DNA of 64,000 nucleotides from Arion vulgaris. Taxonomy: Eukaryota; Mollusca; Gastropoda; Stylommatophora; Arionidae. The notes under the pieces are model-generated. The model had not been told where the DNA came from and searched no databases. It saw only the letters and a program-made list of their open reading frames with translations. Both the position numbers and the translations under genes were made by a program. Where the stretch lies: the NCBI GenBank assembly GCA_020796225.1, contig CM036756.1, forward strand, positions 51,626,363 through 51,690,362, read 5' to 3'. Positions 24,436 to 36,300 of this stretch are shown piece by piece (within the stretch, counting starts at the first letter, position 1; each line of letters begins with the position of its first letter).

Positions 24436-25488
24436 CTGATAATGGCTAATATGAAATTGTACATGTTTGAGAATTCCAAACTCAACTTTTAATATTAGTA
24501 ATAATACTTTCAGCTTTCTTTCAAGTCCCTTGACAAATATACTATATTGTTCATCTTATAGAAGGCACAGGTACTATAGAAGGCACCCAGTCCCCCAGCC
24601 CAAGCGGCAGCTGGTGGAACAGACAAGTAGCTTTAGTTTATAGCATAGTTGGTAGGATATATATAATTAGTAGAGACTTAGTGTTTACACTCTCTAAACA
24701 GAATGGCAACACTAAACGAGACATTGACGTAATAAAGCCAAACGACGTAGGTTGTGCAGTAACAGATAGCAACAGTTTTTAGTAAACAAAGGAGAGACGA
24801 ATGCATACATTGGATGTGTGTGGACGTACATGATGTATTTTCTATACATTTTACCATCATACAACTAAATAAATAAAGACATTATGTAAAGATCAATACG
24901 ACGTTGTGTATACTTGACGTTCCATGTTGGAGAATATATGATTTAGTATACCATCATCTTACCAACATGTAGAAGGATGTCAACAACAGTATTTAATAAT
25001 CAAGGAACACATGATTCAGACATAGACTATATAGGAAGTCGGGGAATGTCTTAAATAACTTTGGAACATATAACCATGGCATGGAAGAGATAGATATATA
25101 ACCAATATAATAAGTCCACCGATCGACAAGGGACACATAGATCAATAAACCATCATCATGAATAGTACATGTGAACATATATAAACAATATAATAAGTCC
25201 ACCGATCGACAAGGGACACATAGATCAATAAACCATCATCATGAATAGTACATGTGAACATATATATAAAGGTAACGAACCAACCACCGAATTGCAATAA
25301 CCAGTAGTGCCGGAACATAGTATACTGAAGTGATTACGAGGCCAAGGGGAAAAGGTGATGCGTAGGGGGTATGAACATATAACCCAGCAAGGAGTGTCTA
25401 ATACCAAAGCAATGTTAGCAACCGTTCCCTCAACAACTGTAGGATGAGAATCCTACAACAATCTTCTGCATTTCTGCCCTGTAATTTC
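24436..25488. other. Intergenic sequence with a local two-copy repeat
   Basis: No gene is recognised. An ~83-bp segment containing AATAAGTCCACCGATCGACA and AGGGACACATAGATCAATAA occurs twice in tandem at about 25105-25262. Confidence 0.6.
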
Positions 25489-25490
25489 TA

Positions 25491-28342
25491 TAGTTCGTTC
25501 CAAAATTTGTGATCATCTTTACCGACCGATATAAAATCATCCACTTGACACAAATTCTTGATTTGTACATTTTTATATAACAGTGGCGACCTTCCAAAAG
25601 TATTTTTTGCCCACCCAAACCTTTAGTTCTGTAAGATTTTTATTATATGTTCTTGCTAAAATAACAGCGATGTTGATTTGGAATACTTGTCGAAGTTTTA
25701 GTACGATTGTCAAGTTTGTCTGTAAGTAAGCATTTTCGTGTTCCACATGTAATTCAGCGCAAGTCAAAATCAGGAATCCTGTGGAATTAAGGACTTTGAT
25801 CTCAAGAAAATTTTAGTTTTAGTCAAAAACATAGATTTTTTCAAAGTGGTATGTAAAGTTTCATAGATCTTTATAAAGTACAACATTCGTACTATCGATT
25901 ACACATAAAATTATGTTGTTTTATTGGCATATTAGCGTTACAACATTAAAAAGAAACACTCAATTCTATACCTTTTTCTTTCAAATCCCAAGTTTAAAAC
26001 TAAGTTTTCTCAAAATCACTTTTTTTTTCTTTTTTTTGTATTAGAAATCCCTGCGTTTTAACAAATACTGAAGCTAGATGCATGAAATTTGAGGTGAATA
26101 TCCAATATATAATTTTGTAGCTACTGATGCATTTCAAATTACATATTTTTGAATATTTGATTTAATAATTAATTTTTAATGCGAAGTGATGACACATTTT
26201 GGGCAGGTTTTTGCCAGTAAGTTTAAAAATGAAAATAAAATATAAAATATATTTGAGATTTTACAGAAAATAAATGGACCAGTAGCTGTAAATATGCTTA
26301 CAGTTTATGAATCATCCATTTATTTTTCAATATATTTGTCTGTTTTCTAAATTTTAGAATTCTAATATGTATTTTTTTTAAAGATGGCCGCTGTTGTCAT
26401 GGCAACGATGCACATTTTTTTAATGCATTAAAATAGACCAACATTCATAGCTTAACATGCCCATTATAAAATAATTGCTCTAACTTAATTAATAAAGAAA
26501 ATAATTGCTCTAACTTCATTAATAAAGAAAATAATTGCTCTAACTTAATTAATAAAGAAAATAATTGCTCTAACTTCATTAATAAAGAAAATAATTGCTT
26601 TAACTTCATTAATAAAGAAAATAATTGCTCTAACTTAATTAATAAAGAAAATAATTGCTCTAACTTCATTAATAAGGAAAATAATTGCTCTAACTTCATT
26701 AATAAAGAAAATAATTGCTCTAACTTAATTAATAAAGAAAATAATTGCTCTAACTTCATTAATAAAGAAAATAATTGCTCTAACTTAATTAATAAAGAAA
26801 ATAATTGCTCTAACTTCATTAATAAAGAAAATAATTGCTTTAACTTCATTAATAAAGAAAATAATTGCTCTAACTTAATTAATAAAGAAAATAATTGCTC
26901 TAACTTCATTAATAAAGAAAATAATTGCTCTAACTTCATTAATAAAGAAAATAATTGCTCTAACTTCATTAATAAAGAAAATAATTGCTCTAACTTCATT
27001 AATAAAGAAAATAATTGCTCTAACTTCATTAATAAAGAAAATAATTGCTCTAACTTCATTAATAAAGAAAATAATTGCTCTAACTTCATTAATAAAGAAA
27101 ATAATTGCTCTAACTTAATTAATAAAGAAAATAATTGCTCTAACTTCATTAATAAAGAAAATAATTGCTCTAACTTAATTAATAAAGAAAATAATTGCTC
27201 TAACTTCATTAATAAAGAAAATAATTGCTCTAACTTCATTAATAAAGAAAATAATTGCTCTAACTTCATTAATAAAGAAAATAATTGCTCTAACTTCATT
27301 AATAAAGAAAATAATTGCTCTAACTTCATTAATAAAGAAAATAATTGCTCTAACTTAATTAATAAAGAAAATAATTGCTCTAACTTAATTAATAAAGAAA
27401 ATAATTGCTCTAACTTAATTAATAAAGAAAATAATTGCTCTAACTTAATTAATAAAGAAAATTATTCTCTAACTTCATTAATAAAGAAAATAATTGCTCT
27501 AACTTCATTAATAAAGAAAATAATTGCTCTAACTTCATTAATTTAAAAAATTATTGCACTAACTTAATTAATAAAGAAAATAATTGCTCTAACTTAATTA
27601 ATAAAGAAAATTATTGCTCTAACTTAATTAATAAAGAAAATAATTGCTTTAACTTAATTAATAAAGAAAATAATTGCTCTAACTTCATTAATAAAAAAAA
27701 TAATTGCTCTAACTTCATTAATTAAAAAAATTATTGCTCTAACTTAATTAATAAAGAAAATTATTGCTCTAACTTAATTAATAAAGAAAATAATTGCTCT
27801 AACTTCATTAATAAAGAAAATAATTGCTCTAACTTCATTAATAAAGAAAATAATTGCTCTTAATTTTCTTCCCTTTAAATTTAAAAAAAAAATTGCTCTA
27901 ACTTCATTAATAAAGAAAATAATTGCTCTAACTTAATTAATAAAGAAAATACATTTTTTTCGGAGACAAACCCCTTAATCAGTTCACAATGTATCCTAAC
28001 CGATAGTCATTAGTACAGTGTATGTACACAACATTTACTTTCATTTACAGAAGTGGAGGGTATCATTTGTTCACAATGTCACCTTTCTTTTATAATATGT
28101 AATAGGGATACGCCTTTGCAAACATTCGCCTTCATTTTGTGTATTCATGTAAATTCTAAACTTTGGTTATCATTTTTTTGTGCTTATGCAAAGATATATA
28201 AAAAACGCTTTTGCATCAACCAAGCTACCTACCAATTAGTGAAACATAAATTCGTGAGGTATATAAGACTGCATGCAAAAAATTACTTCTAGATTTCGTA
28301 CAAATTAAACCTTAGTGTGATCACAAATTTTGGAACGCACTA
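25491..28342. mobile_element. Large TIR element with TA target site (family T3)
   Basis: A 2852-bp element flanked by TA (25489-25490 and 28343-28344). The 25-bp inverted repeats (25491-25515 and 28318-28342) begin TAGTTCGTTCCAAAATTTGT with one mismatch. The start TAGTNCGTTC resembles the ends of T1 and T2. No transposase was recognised; a 79-codon frame at 28053-28292 has no known domain. About half of the interior is the 30-bp array at 26465-27955. Confidence 0.85.
26465..27955. repeat. 30-bp tandem array, about 49 copies
   Basis: Unit ATAATTGCTCTAACTTCATT plus AATAAAGAAA. Two main variants differ at one base (AACTTCATT and AACTTAATT). Because 30 is divisible by three, a 294-codon minus-strand frame (MKLEQLFSLL repeats, 26445-27329) stays open; it has no non-repeat domain and is not called as a gene. 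Units degrade after 27460 (indels, TTATT, AAAAAA variants). Confidence 0.97.
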
Positions 28343-28591
28343 TAGAACAAAACCTGCCTCTCAGTGCGTCTTTTTATTGATAACACAAGATTTTGAGGTA
28401 CATTTTACTGGTGGCTGAAGACATTTGCATAACAAAATGCAATAGCATAACTATTAATATTTTCTTGGTCCCAATCCTGGCTTGACTGTTGATCTTTGAA
28501 GTTGTTAAATTGATGGTTAGGTATATGGATCTACTGTACACACCAATTATATGAGTACTTGTATGACTGTTCACGTGTACACATCTACATA

Positions 28592-29335
28592 TTCTTGTTC
28601 AGTGTGGCCGTCGGCGTTGCAACACGTGTGCTTATGTGATACAGACGCGTACTGTATCTTTTCCTTTAGCCACGTTTCTTATTGACGATGGTTTCACATG
28701 CGAGTCCCTTAATCTTATCTATGCCACTATCTGTAAGCGGTGTAACATGGTTTATATCGGCGAGACAGGTAAGAGGCTCAGTGACCGATTCGCCCAACAC
28801 TTGTGCGACATACACCAATGCTCTGTGACCCTTGTAGCCACCCATTTCAATGATACTGACCATTTAGGAGCTCACGATGTCCAGGTCACAGCCATCCGAA
28901 CGTGTTCCTCGGATGATCGCAGTCGATTTGCTCTGGAGAATCGGTTGATTTCTTTGTATGGTACCTTGCGACCACGTGGGCTCAACGTATTACATTCCTA
29001 TGCTTCTTAGTACTTTCTCTTCCCATGCCTTGTAATCTATATGGGTATATGTTGCATGTATTCAAGTTATATATTTACTAGATTTTACATTGTTTCTCTT
29101 CCGTTCTATTTCTAGTTTTTATGTGTGTTTTTTCTGTTACATTTATTTTGTTATTCGTTTTTATTCCCAGATTTTCGTTTTTATTTCCAGATTTTCATTA
29201 GAAACGTTTGTTTTTGGTCGTCCATTTGTTTTTTTAAAATTTGTCACTCCTGTTGTTCGTTTGCTTGATAAAGGCCTTGTTGGTCGAAACGTTGCTGTAT
29301 TTTGTCATTGTTTTTGTAATTTGTAAAACTACAGT
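28592..29335 (+). pseudogene. Penelope-like element 3' fragment with GIY-YIG endonuclease
   Basis: C-terminal part of a Penelope-like retroelement. The frame reads CGRRRCNTC (cysteine linker typical before the nuclease), then LIYATICKRCNMVYIGETGK and RLSDRFAQHLCDIHQCSVTL, the GIY-YIG nuclease core with YIG, a conserved R and a later E (ALENRLISLYGTL). It ends with a stop at 29008-29010. The nuclease frame itself is intact, although the first GIY block is altered to LIY. The RT domain is missing, so the copy is 5'-truncated. The 3' region carries a hammerhead-like motif at 29265-29290. Confidence 0.88.
29265..29290 (+). ncRNA. Degenerate hammerhead-ribozyme-like motif
   Basis: TTGATAAAGGCC, a short loop, then TGGTCGAAAC. 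The order resembles the hammerhead core (CTGATGA, helix II, GAAAC), with helix II formed by GGCC and GGTC. Two bases of the CTGATGA core differ, so it is probably inactive. Hammerhead motifs are known in Penelope-like elements. Confidence 0.4.
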
Positions 29336-29579
29336 ACTTTGTGATTACGTGTTTTGCCAATCAAATAGTTTTACTGTAGTCTCATCTGTTTTGTGAATAT
29401 TTGCACATCTACATAACCATCCTGCCCTGAACCCCTGATACCGTTGTTTATCTGTGCAGTTATTTGTGCAATTTACTGTAAAACACTTTAATGAATATCA
29501 CAAGTTTTCATGTTAAATGATTAAAATATATATTTTTGAAATATGAACAGATTAGTTGGGGATTCTGTTTTTGTAAAAG

Positions 29580-30140
29580 ATTAGTTAATTGGTATGTGTG
29601 ACAGAGTTGATTTGTTAATTGTTTGTGTGTGACATGTTTTCTTATACCCTCTGGTGTCCATCTTCGTGCAGTTATTGTGACATAGTCTCCATGTGTATCT
29701 CCAGTCCATCTCCAGTCTCTTTTGGATGATGGTGCTCATATTCTCTTGTTGACAGAACACAGGAGTAATGCCTTCTGCAGACAATTTGTATGGAAGGTGA
29801 AGAGCTTGGGCATATCTTGTTGTGTCCCTCTCCAGCATTCTGATATGTACAGTAAAGTTAATAGCATACAGCTGTGGTAAATACTTATCTTTGTTCTGAT
29901 ACTGTGTTGGGCTTAATTCCAGACCACCTGAAGTGTCATGAATGCACTTCCTGCCTTACCCAGTCGGCTTTTAATGTCAGTACTTGCTCCTTCTTCGTGG
30001 TTGATAACACTTCCAAGATATGTGAAAGTAGTATTTGGAAGGATTTTATCTTCTAGTTTGACCGGTGCCTGCGTGGCCATGTTCAGTGTCATTATTTCTG
30101 TTTTCTTCTGAATGATTTTCAACCCAACCATCTATCTACT
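29580..30140 (-). pseudogene. LINE RT 3' fragment (RTE-like)
   Basis: Reads VGLKIIQKKTEIMTLNMATQ, then TFTYLGSVINHEEGASTDIK and SRLGKAGSAFMTLQVVWN at 29913-30131. A shifted frame around 29640-29840 gives RGTQQDMPKLFTFHTNCLQK and RRWTPEGIRKHVTHKQ-like sequence, the usual C-terminal block of RTE-like elements. Not functional. Confidence 0.85.
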
Positions 30141-30181
30141 GGTTAAGGCTGCGTTTTTTTCTGGATATTTATTTATATGTG

Positions 30182-31920
30182 GTGTTTAGTTTAGTTTAGT
30201 CGTCGAATCACCATCATTGCACGTCGAACAAATTAGTCCATAAGTGCTCCGATCTCTCCCCCAGTATGTCCATCAGCGTGTGGCGATTAACGACACCGGT
30301 TCTTTGTTGGTTTACAATTCTTCTTTGTCTGCCAGCATAGCGTTCTTGTCGAGCTACACCACACTTAACTTTGAGTTCTTGCAGTCTGGTTAGTGTTGTG
30401 GATTCGCCGCTATTACGTGAATCATGTACACGCTCTCTCTCCCTTAAGGAATTTATAATATCAGCCCGGTCCATTGCTCGCCCGCTTTGGACAGCAGCCA
30501 TACCTGCAAGTTTATCCGAACGTTCATTCCCCTTACACCTGCATGCCCTGGCACAAAAATAAAACTGATCTTTGTCAGCTTAGACCTCCCCAGCGACTCT
30601 ATCCAATGCCTCCGAGCCCATCCTGTTTCAATCTTCCTGAGCATACTCATTGAGTCACTGAGAAAACATGCATGGATAAAAGTCTGTGATTCTAGCCAAA
30701 TCATCACTTTGGTAACCGCCATGATTTCCATAGTGAGACTGCTCGTAGTCACGGCAAAACCACCACTGTCTTCCTTCACAACATCACCTCCGACCTGAGC
30801 AGTGAAAGCCCACAAGCTCCGCACATGTCGAATCACCGAACCATCCGTATAAATGATTACATCATGCGCAGATGCGTTCTCCAAAATTAATGCCTGAACC
30901 TCTGCCTCCACAAGTGGGTTGTGTTGTCCGCATTCTTTAGCAAGTTCGATGCATACAGAAAAGGATGTAGCGATTCCTGTTGGCACTGGTATCCATTCTT
31001 CACCGGGATCAATGTCTTCAAGTGTACACACCTGTTCAATACAGTCCTCGGCCTGACCCATCCAAGATTTTCCTCTTTTTAACCTATTTCCTTTTGTCTC
31101 TTTATTTCCATGTGCAAGGGATGTTGTGTGTCAGCATTGACTCGAAGGTATGCTCGTGCACGGCTCATCAGTATTCTATACTCCATAGTAGGATAGTCAA
31201 GGAGATAGCGCATCGCCCTGCACGACGTGTCTTTAGTGCACCCAAGTATAATGCGCATAGCCTCGTTCTGTATTCTTTCCAGTCGTTCTATCTGACTATG
31301 ACTGAGAGTCAGGATCGCCAGCGCATACTCAAGCACAGAAAGGACCAGACCCTGGTATAAAAGACAAAGATGGCGCTGTTCACAATCCGACGCAGCCATT
31401 ACCCTCATCGCCAGCAAACCTTTCCTCGCCTTCATTATCACATGAGCTATGTGTTCCGTAAAAGCTAGACTACGATCAAAACGCACCCCAGGTATTTCAG
31501 AGACTGAGATCGCTCCACCACCTCTGAACACAAAACCACAGATGGTGTTGGAGTGTTGACGATGTGGTTGTTTAAAGAGAACCATGTCACCGCTGCTTTT
31601 GTGGGGTTGACCAATGCTCCTGCTTCAACGCACCATCTACCTATGCGGTCGAGTTCTGACTGAAGTTCCTCCACAAGCTGTTCTCTATCCTTGCCCTGAC
31701 GATACACCAACACATCATCAGCATATGACATTGTCCTTCCTCTACCCGTGATCTGCTCTTTTGTGATGCTCACAGTATAGGCATTGAACAACACCGGAGA
31801 TAATGGTGACCCTTGTGGTAAGCCAGGGTTGATTGTTGTTGGTGATGACGCCCAGCTGCCACATTTAAACACTACCTTTCGCTGGAAGAGGGCCACAAAG
31901 ATCCAATTGAGGAGGAATGG
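30182..31920 (-). pseudogene. I/Nimb-type LINE: RT plus RNase H, decayed
   Basis: The most complete LINE in the window. From the right: RT (31465-31896) with INPGLPQGSPLSPVLFNAYT and RTMSYADDVLVYRQGKDREQ; RT C-terminal region in another frame (31079-31585: GVRFDRSLAFTEHIAHVIMK and YQGLVLSVLEYALAILTLSH); RNase H (30453-31061: VIIYTDGSVIRHVRSLWAFT, TMEIMAVTKVMIWLES, FIFVPGHAGVRGMN); and a post-RNase H tail (30214-30501: SGRAMDRADIINSLRERERV, LTRLQELKVKCGV). Each part is open for 95-202 codons but the parts lie in different frames. The 3' end is followed by repeats of TAAAC (read on the minus strand). Upstream RT and endonuclease are missing. Confidence 0.92.
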
Positions 31921-32190
31921 GCTGATATTGATATTATATGTGGTGTGTGAGATAGAAGTCTGATGTCATCAGCAATCCTCATGCAGGATGTAGTTATTCC
32001 AAAATGTTTGTTCTAGAACAATACTGATCCGCACTCTACAAGAATCTCTAACCTGATCTCTTCTCACAAAACAGACCCATCAGTATATACAATGGCAGTA
32101 TTATCCCCAATCATATCAAATAGTAGTTGCTTAATCACCAAATTCACTTTACCATTGCATCACTATCGACACTACTATCCAATGGTAAAG
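31921..32190 (-). pseudogene. LINE RNase H scrap
   Basis: A minus-strand frame around 32060-32100 reads TAIVYTDGSV, the first RNase H block, followed by stops. It is too short and decayed to assign to a family. Confidence 0.5.
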
Positions 32191-32600
32191 ATGACTAATG
32201 TACTGTATGTTCATTTATCCTGGTTCTCTTTGGATAAACTGTGGTTACTTGTTGAATTATCATCCATGCCATCATTGACATACTTGTTGTTTCGTATGCC
32301 CTTAACATCTGCAGTGGTTCTGTGAAGTGGTAGAGACCTATTTTGCAGTGGAAATCCGTGTCACAGTTTCTGCAGGAAAATTCAGTGGCTGGGGCTGATA
32401 GTAGAAGATGTCTCTCTGCACTCTTTTTTAAAATCTTGATATGCAATGGTGTTTTCCATTCCATTTTCTAGCCATCTCTTACCGCAACACGCCATGCCTG
32501 TCTGTCTTTGCCCAACTGCTCCCAATTTTCTTTCTCCATGTCTCATGATGTTAGATCACACTTGCAGGTGTCTATGAAGCAAAGTAATAGGCACCCATGC
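32191..32600 (-). pseudogene. LINE C-terminus with zinc-knuckle-like motif
   Basis: Frames read LGAVGQRQTGMACCGKRWLE and, at 32195-32464, ATEFSCRNCDTDFHCKIGLY. This matches the C-terminal CxxC-type knuckle that follows the RT in a common LINE group (CDRDFHSRIGLYSH type). It is followed by degenerate sequence. A frameshift separates the two parts. Confidence 0.75.
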
Positions 32601-32724
32601 TGTTTAGTCCCAGTTTCAAGTTGATCATCTCAGGTTCAAGTTGGTCATATAGGATTTCCTTTGGGATTCTACTATCGCTGGTGCAGTTCATATATCCCTA
32701 CCATCCCTGTCAGTGCTGGTATAG

Positions 32725-33190
32725 CAAGGTATCATCATCATCAAATAGCTTGTCCTGAGCAGAACTTTGCCACCTCAACAGTCCTTCGGAATTTCTCTCT
32801 CATAGGCCAGATGTCCCGCCTATGCAGCCATCATGTTCACACCATCAGTTACATCCTGAATCCATCTTCTCCTGGTCTTCCTCTTCTTCTCTTTGCCGGT
32901 ATGCGTTCTTCCATGATGGTCTTCTCCAGCCCTTCATGTCTTTTTATATGTCCAAAATACCTCAATTTTCTTTTACTTATTTGTAGAATCAGGCAGTTTT
33001 CTTTGATATTAAGTTCTTTCTGGATAGATCTATTTGTTCTCTTTTCTGTCCATGATATACGAAGGACTCTTCTGTAACACTTATATTCAAAAGCACATAT
33101 ATGTTTTTCCACTGCCTTATTAAATGTCCATGCTTCACACCCATATGTTGCCACTGGGAATATGCATGCTCTTAGTATTAAGCAGCACAT
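32725..33190 (-). pseudogene. LINE 3' ORF fragment (family B relative)
   Basis: Reads FPVATYGCEAWTFNKAVEKH, YRRVLRISWTEKRTNRSIQK and RKLRYFGHIKRHEGLEKTIM, then PAKRRRGRPGEDGFRM. It is similar to but clearly diverged from 5537-5895 and 20886-21236. The 3' end carries a (TGA)n tail, visible on the plus strand as ATCATCATCATC near 32731. Confidence 0.87.
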
Positions 33191-33339
33191 ACATACTTGA
33201 AACGCCAGTACTGAGCCATAATTTGCCATACACAGTTTGTGAACGTATAATTCAATAGCTACTGAGTACATGTAGGTCAGAATCCTCACCAGGCTTTGGG
33301 GTAATCTTAATTAAATAGCTATTGAACCAGTTCTCAGTA

Positions 33340-36300
33340 GGTGTGTGTCTTTGTATGTTAGCTATTATTAATTGTGTGTGTCTTTGTATGTTAGATATTA
33401 ATGATTGTGTGTGCCTTGTATGTTAGCTATTAATGATTGTGTGTGTCTTTGTATGTTAGATATTAATGATTGTGTGTGTCTTTGTATGTTAGGTATTAAT
33501 GATTGTGTGTGCCTTGTATGTTAGCTATTATTAATTGTGTGTGCCTTGTATGTTAGCTATTAATGATTGTGTGTGTCTTTGTATGTTAGCTATTAGTAAT
33601 TGTGTGTGTCTTTGTATGTTAGATATTAATGATTGTGTGTGTCTTTGTATGTTAGATATTAATGATTGTGTGTGTCTTTGTATGTTAGCTATTATTAATT
33701 GTGTGTGTCTTTGTATGTTAGCTATTAATGATTGTGTGTGTCTTTGTATGTTAGGTATTAATGATTGTGTGTGCCTTGTATGTTAGCTATTATTAATTGT
33801 GTGTGCCTTGTATGTTAGCTATTAATGATTGTGTGTGTCTTTGTATGTTAGCTATTAATGATTGTGTGTGTCTTTGTATGTTAGATATTAATGATTGTGT
33901 GTGTCTTTGTATGTTAGATATTAATGATTGTGTGTGTCTTTGTATGTTAGATATTAATGATTGTGTGTGTCTTTGTATGTTAGATATTAATGATTATGTG
34001 TGTCTTTGTATGTTAGATATTAATGATTGTGTGTGTCTTTGTATGTTAGGTATTAATGATTGTGTGTGTCTTGTATGTTAGGTATTAATGCTTGTGTGTG
34101 TCTTGTATGTTAGGTATTAATGATTGTGTGTGTCTTGTATGTTAGGTATTAATGATTGTGTGTGTCTTGTATGTTAGGTATTAATGATTGTGTGTGTCTT
34201 GTATGTTAGGTATTAATGATTGTGTGTGTCTTGTATGTTAGGTATTAATGATTGTGTGTGTCTTGTATGTTAGGTATTAATGATTGTGTGTGCCTTGTAT
34301 GTTAGCTATTATTAATTGTGTGTGCCTTGTATGTTAGCTATTAATGATTGTGTGTGTCTTTGTATGTTAGCTATTAATGATTGTGTGTGTCTTTGTATGT
34401 TAGATATTAATGATTGTGTGTGTCTTTGTATGTTAGCTATTAGTAATTGTGTGTGTCTTTGTATGTTAGCTATTAATGATTGTGTGTGTCTTTGTATGTT
34501 AGATATTAATGATTGTGTGTGTCTTTGTATGTTAGCTATTAATGATTGTGTGTGTCTTTGTATGTTAGCTATTAATGATTGTGTGTGTCTTTGTATGTTA
34601 GATATTAATGATTGTGTGTGTCTTTGTATGTTAGGTATTAATGATTGTGTGTGTCTTTGTATGTTAGGTATTAATGATTGTGTGTGTCTTTGTATGTTAG
34701 GTATTAATGATTGTGTGTGTCTTTGTATGTTAGATATTAATGATTGTGTGTGTCTTTGTATGTTAGATATTAATGATTGTGTGTGTCTTTGTATGTTAGA
34801 TATTAATGATTGTGTGTGTCTTTGTATGTTAGCTATTAATGATTGTGTGTGTCTTTGTATGTTAGCTATTAATGATTGTGTGTGTCTTTGTATGTTAGAT
34901 ATTAATGATTGTGTGTGTCTTTGTATGTTAGGTATTAATGATTGTATGTGTCTTTGTATGTTAGGTATTAATGATTGTGTGTGTCTTTGTATGTTAGGTA
35001 TTAATGATTGTGTGTGTCTTTGTATGTTAGATATTAATGATTGTGTGTGTTTTGTATGTTGATATTATGATTGTGTGTGTCTTTGTATGTTAGATATTAA
35101 TGATTGTGTGTGTCTTTGTATGTTAGATATTAATGATTGTGTGTGTCTTTGTATGTTAGATATTAATGATTGTGTGTGTCTTGTATGTTAGATATTAATG
35201 ATTGTGTGTGTCTTTGTATGTTAGATATTAATGATTGTGTGTGCCTTGTATGTTAGGTATTAATGATTGTGTGTGTCTTTGTATGTTAGGTATTAATGAT
35301 TGTGTGTGTCTTGTATGTTAGGTATTAATGATTGTGTGTGTCTTGTATGTTAGGTATTAATGATTGTGTGTGTCTTGTATGTTAGGTATTAATGATTGTG
35401 TGTGTCTTTGTATGTTAGGTATTAATGATTGTGTGTGTCTTGTATGTTAGGTATTAATGATTGTGTTGTTGTGCTTATGTATTTGTTTGATATTAATAAT
35501 GATTGTGTGTGTCTTGTATGTTAGGTATTAATGATTGTGTGTGTCTTTGTATGTTAGATATTAATGATTGTGTGTGTCTTTGTATGTTAGATATTAATGA
35601 TTGTGTGTGTCTTTGTATGTTAGATATTAATGATTGTGTGTGTCTTTGTATGTTAGATATTAATGATTGTGTGTGTCTTTGTATGTTAGATATTAATGAT
35701 TGTGTGTGTCTTTGTATGTTAGATATTAATGATTGTGTGTGTCTTTGTATGTTAGATATTAATGATTGTGTGTGTCTTTGTATGTTAGATATTAATGATT
35801 GTGTGTGTCTTTGTATGTTAGATATTAATGATTGTGTGTGTCTTTGTATGTTAGGTATTAATGATTGTGTGTGTCTTTGTATGTTAGGTATTAATATGAT
35901 TGTGTGTGTCTTTGTATGTTAGATATTAATGATTGTGTGTGTCTTGTATGTTAGATATTAATGATTGTGTGTGTCTTTGTATGTTAGTTATTAATGATTG
36001 TGTGTGTCTTTGTATGTTAGCTATTAATGATTGTGTGTGTCTTGTATGTTAGATATTAATGATTGTGTGTGTCTTTGTATGTTAGTTATTAATGATTGTG
36101 TGTGTCTTGTATGTTAGGTATTAATGATTGTGTGTGGCTTGTATGTTAGGTATTAATGATTGTGTGTGTCTTTGTATGTTAGATATTAATGATTGTGTGT
36201 GTCTTTGTATGTTAGATATTAATGATTGTGTGTGTCTTTGTATGTTAGATATTAATGATTGTGTGGGTCTTTGTATGTTAGATATTAATGATTGTGTGTG

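Noticed and set aside
26445..27329. 294-codon minus-strand frame of MKLEQLFSLL repeats
   Set aside because: Entirely a product of the 30-bp array; no non-repeat sequence, start context or splice support.
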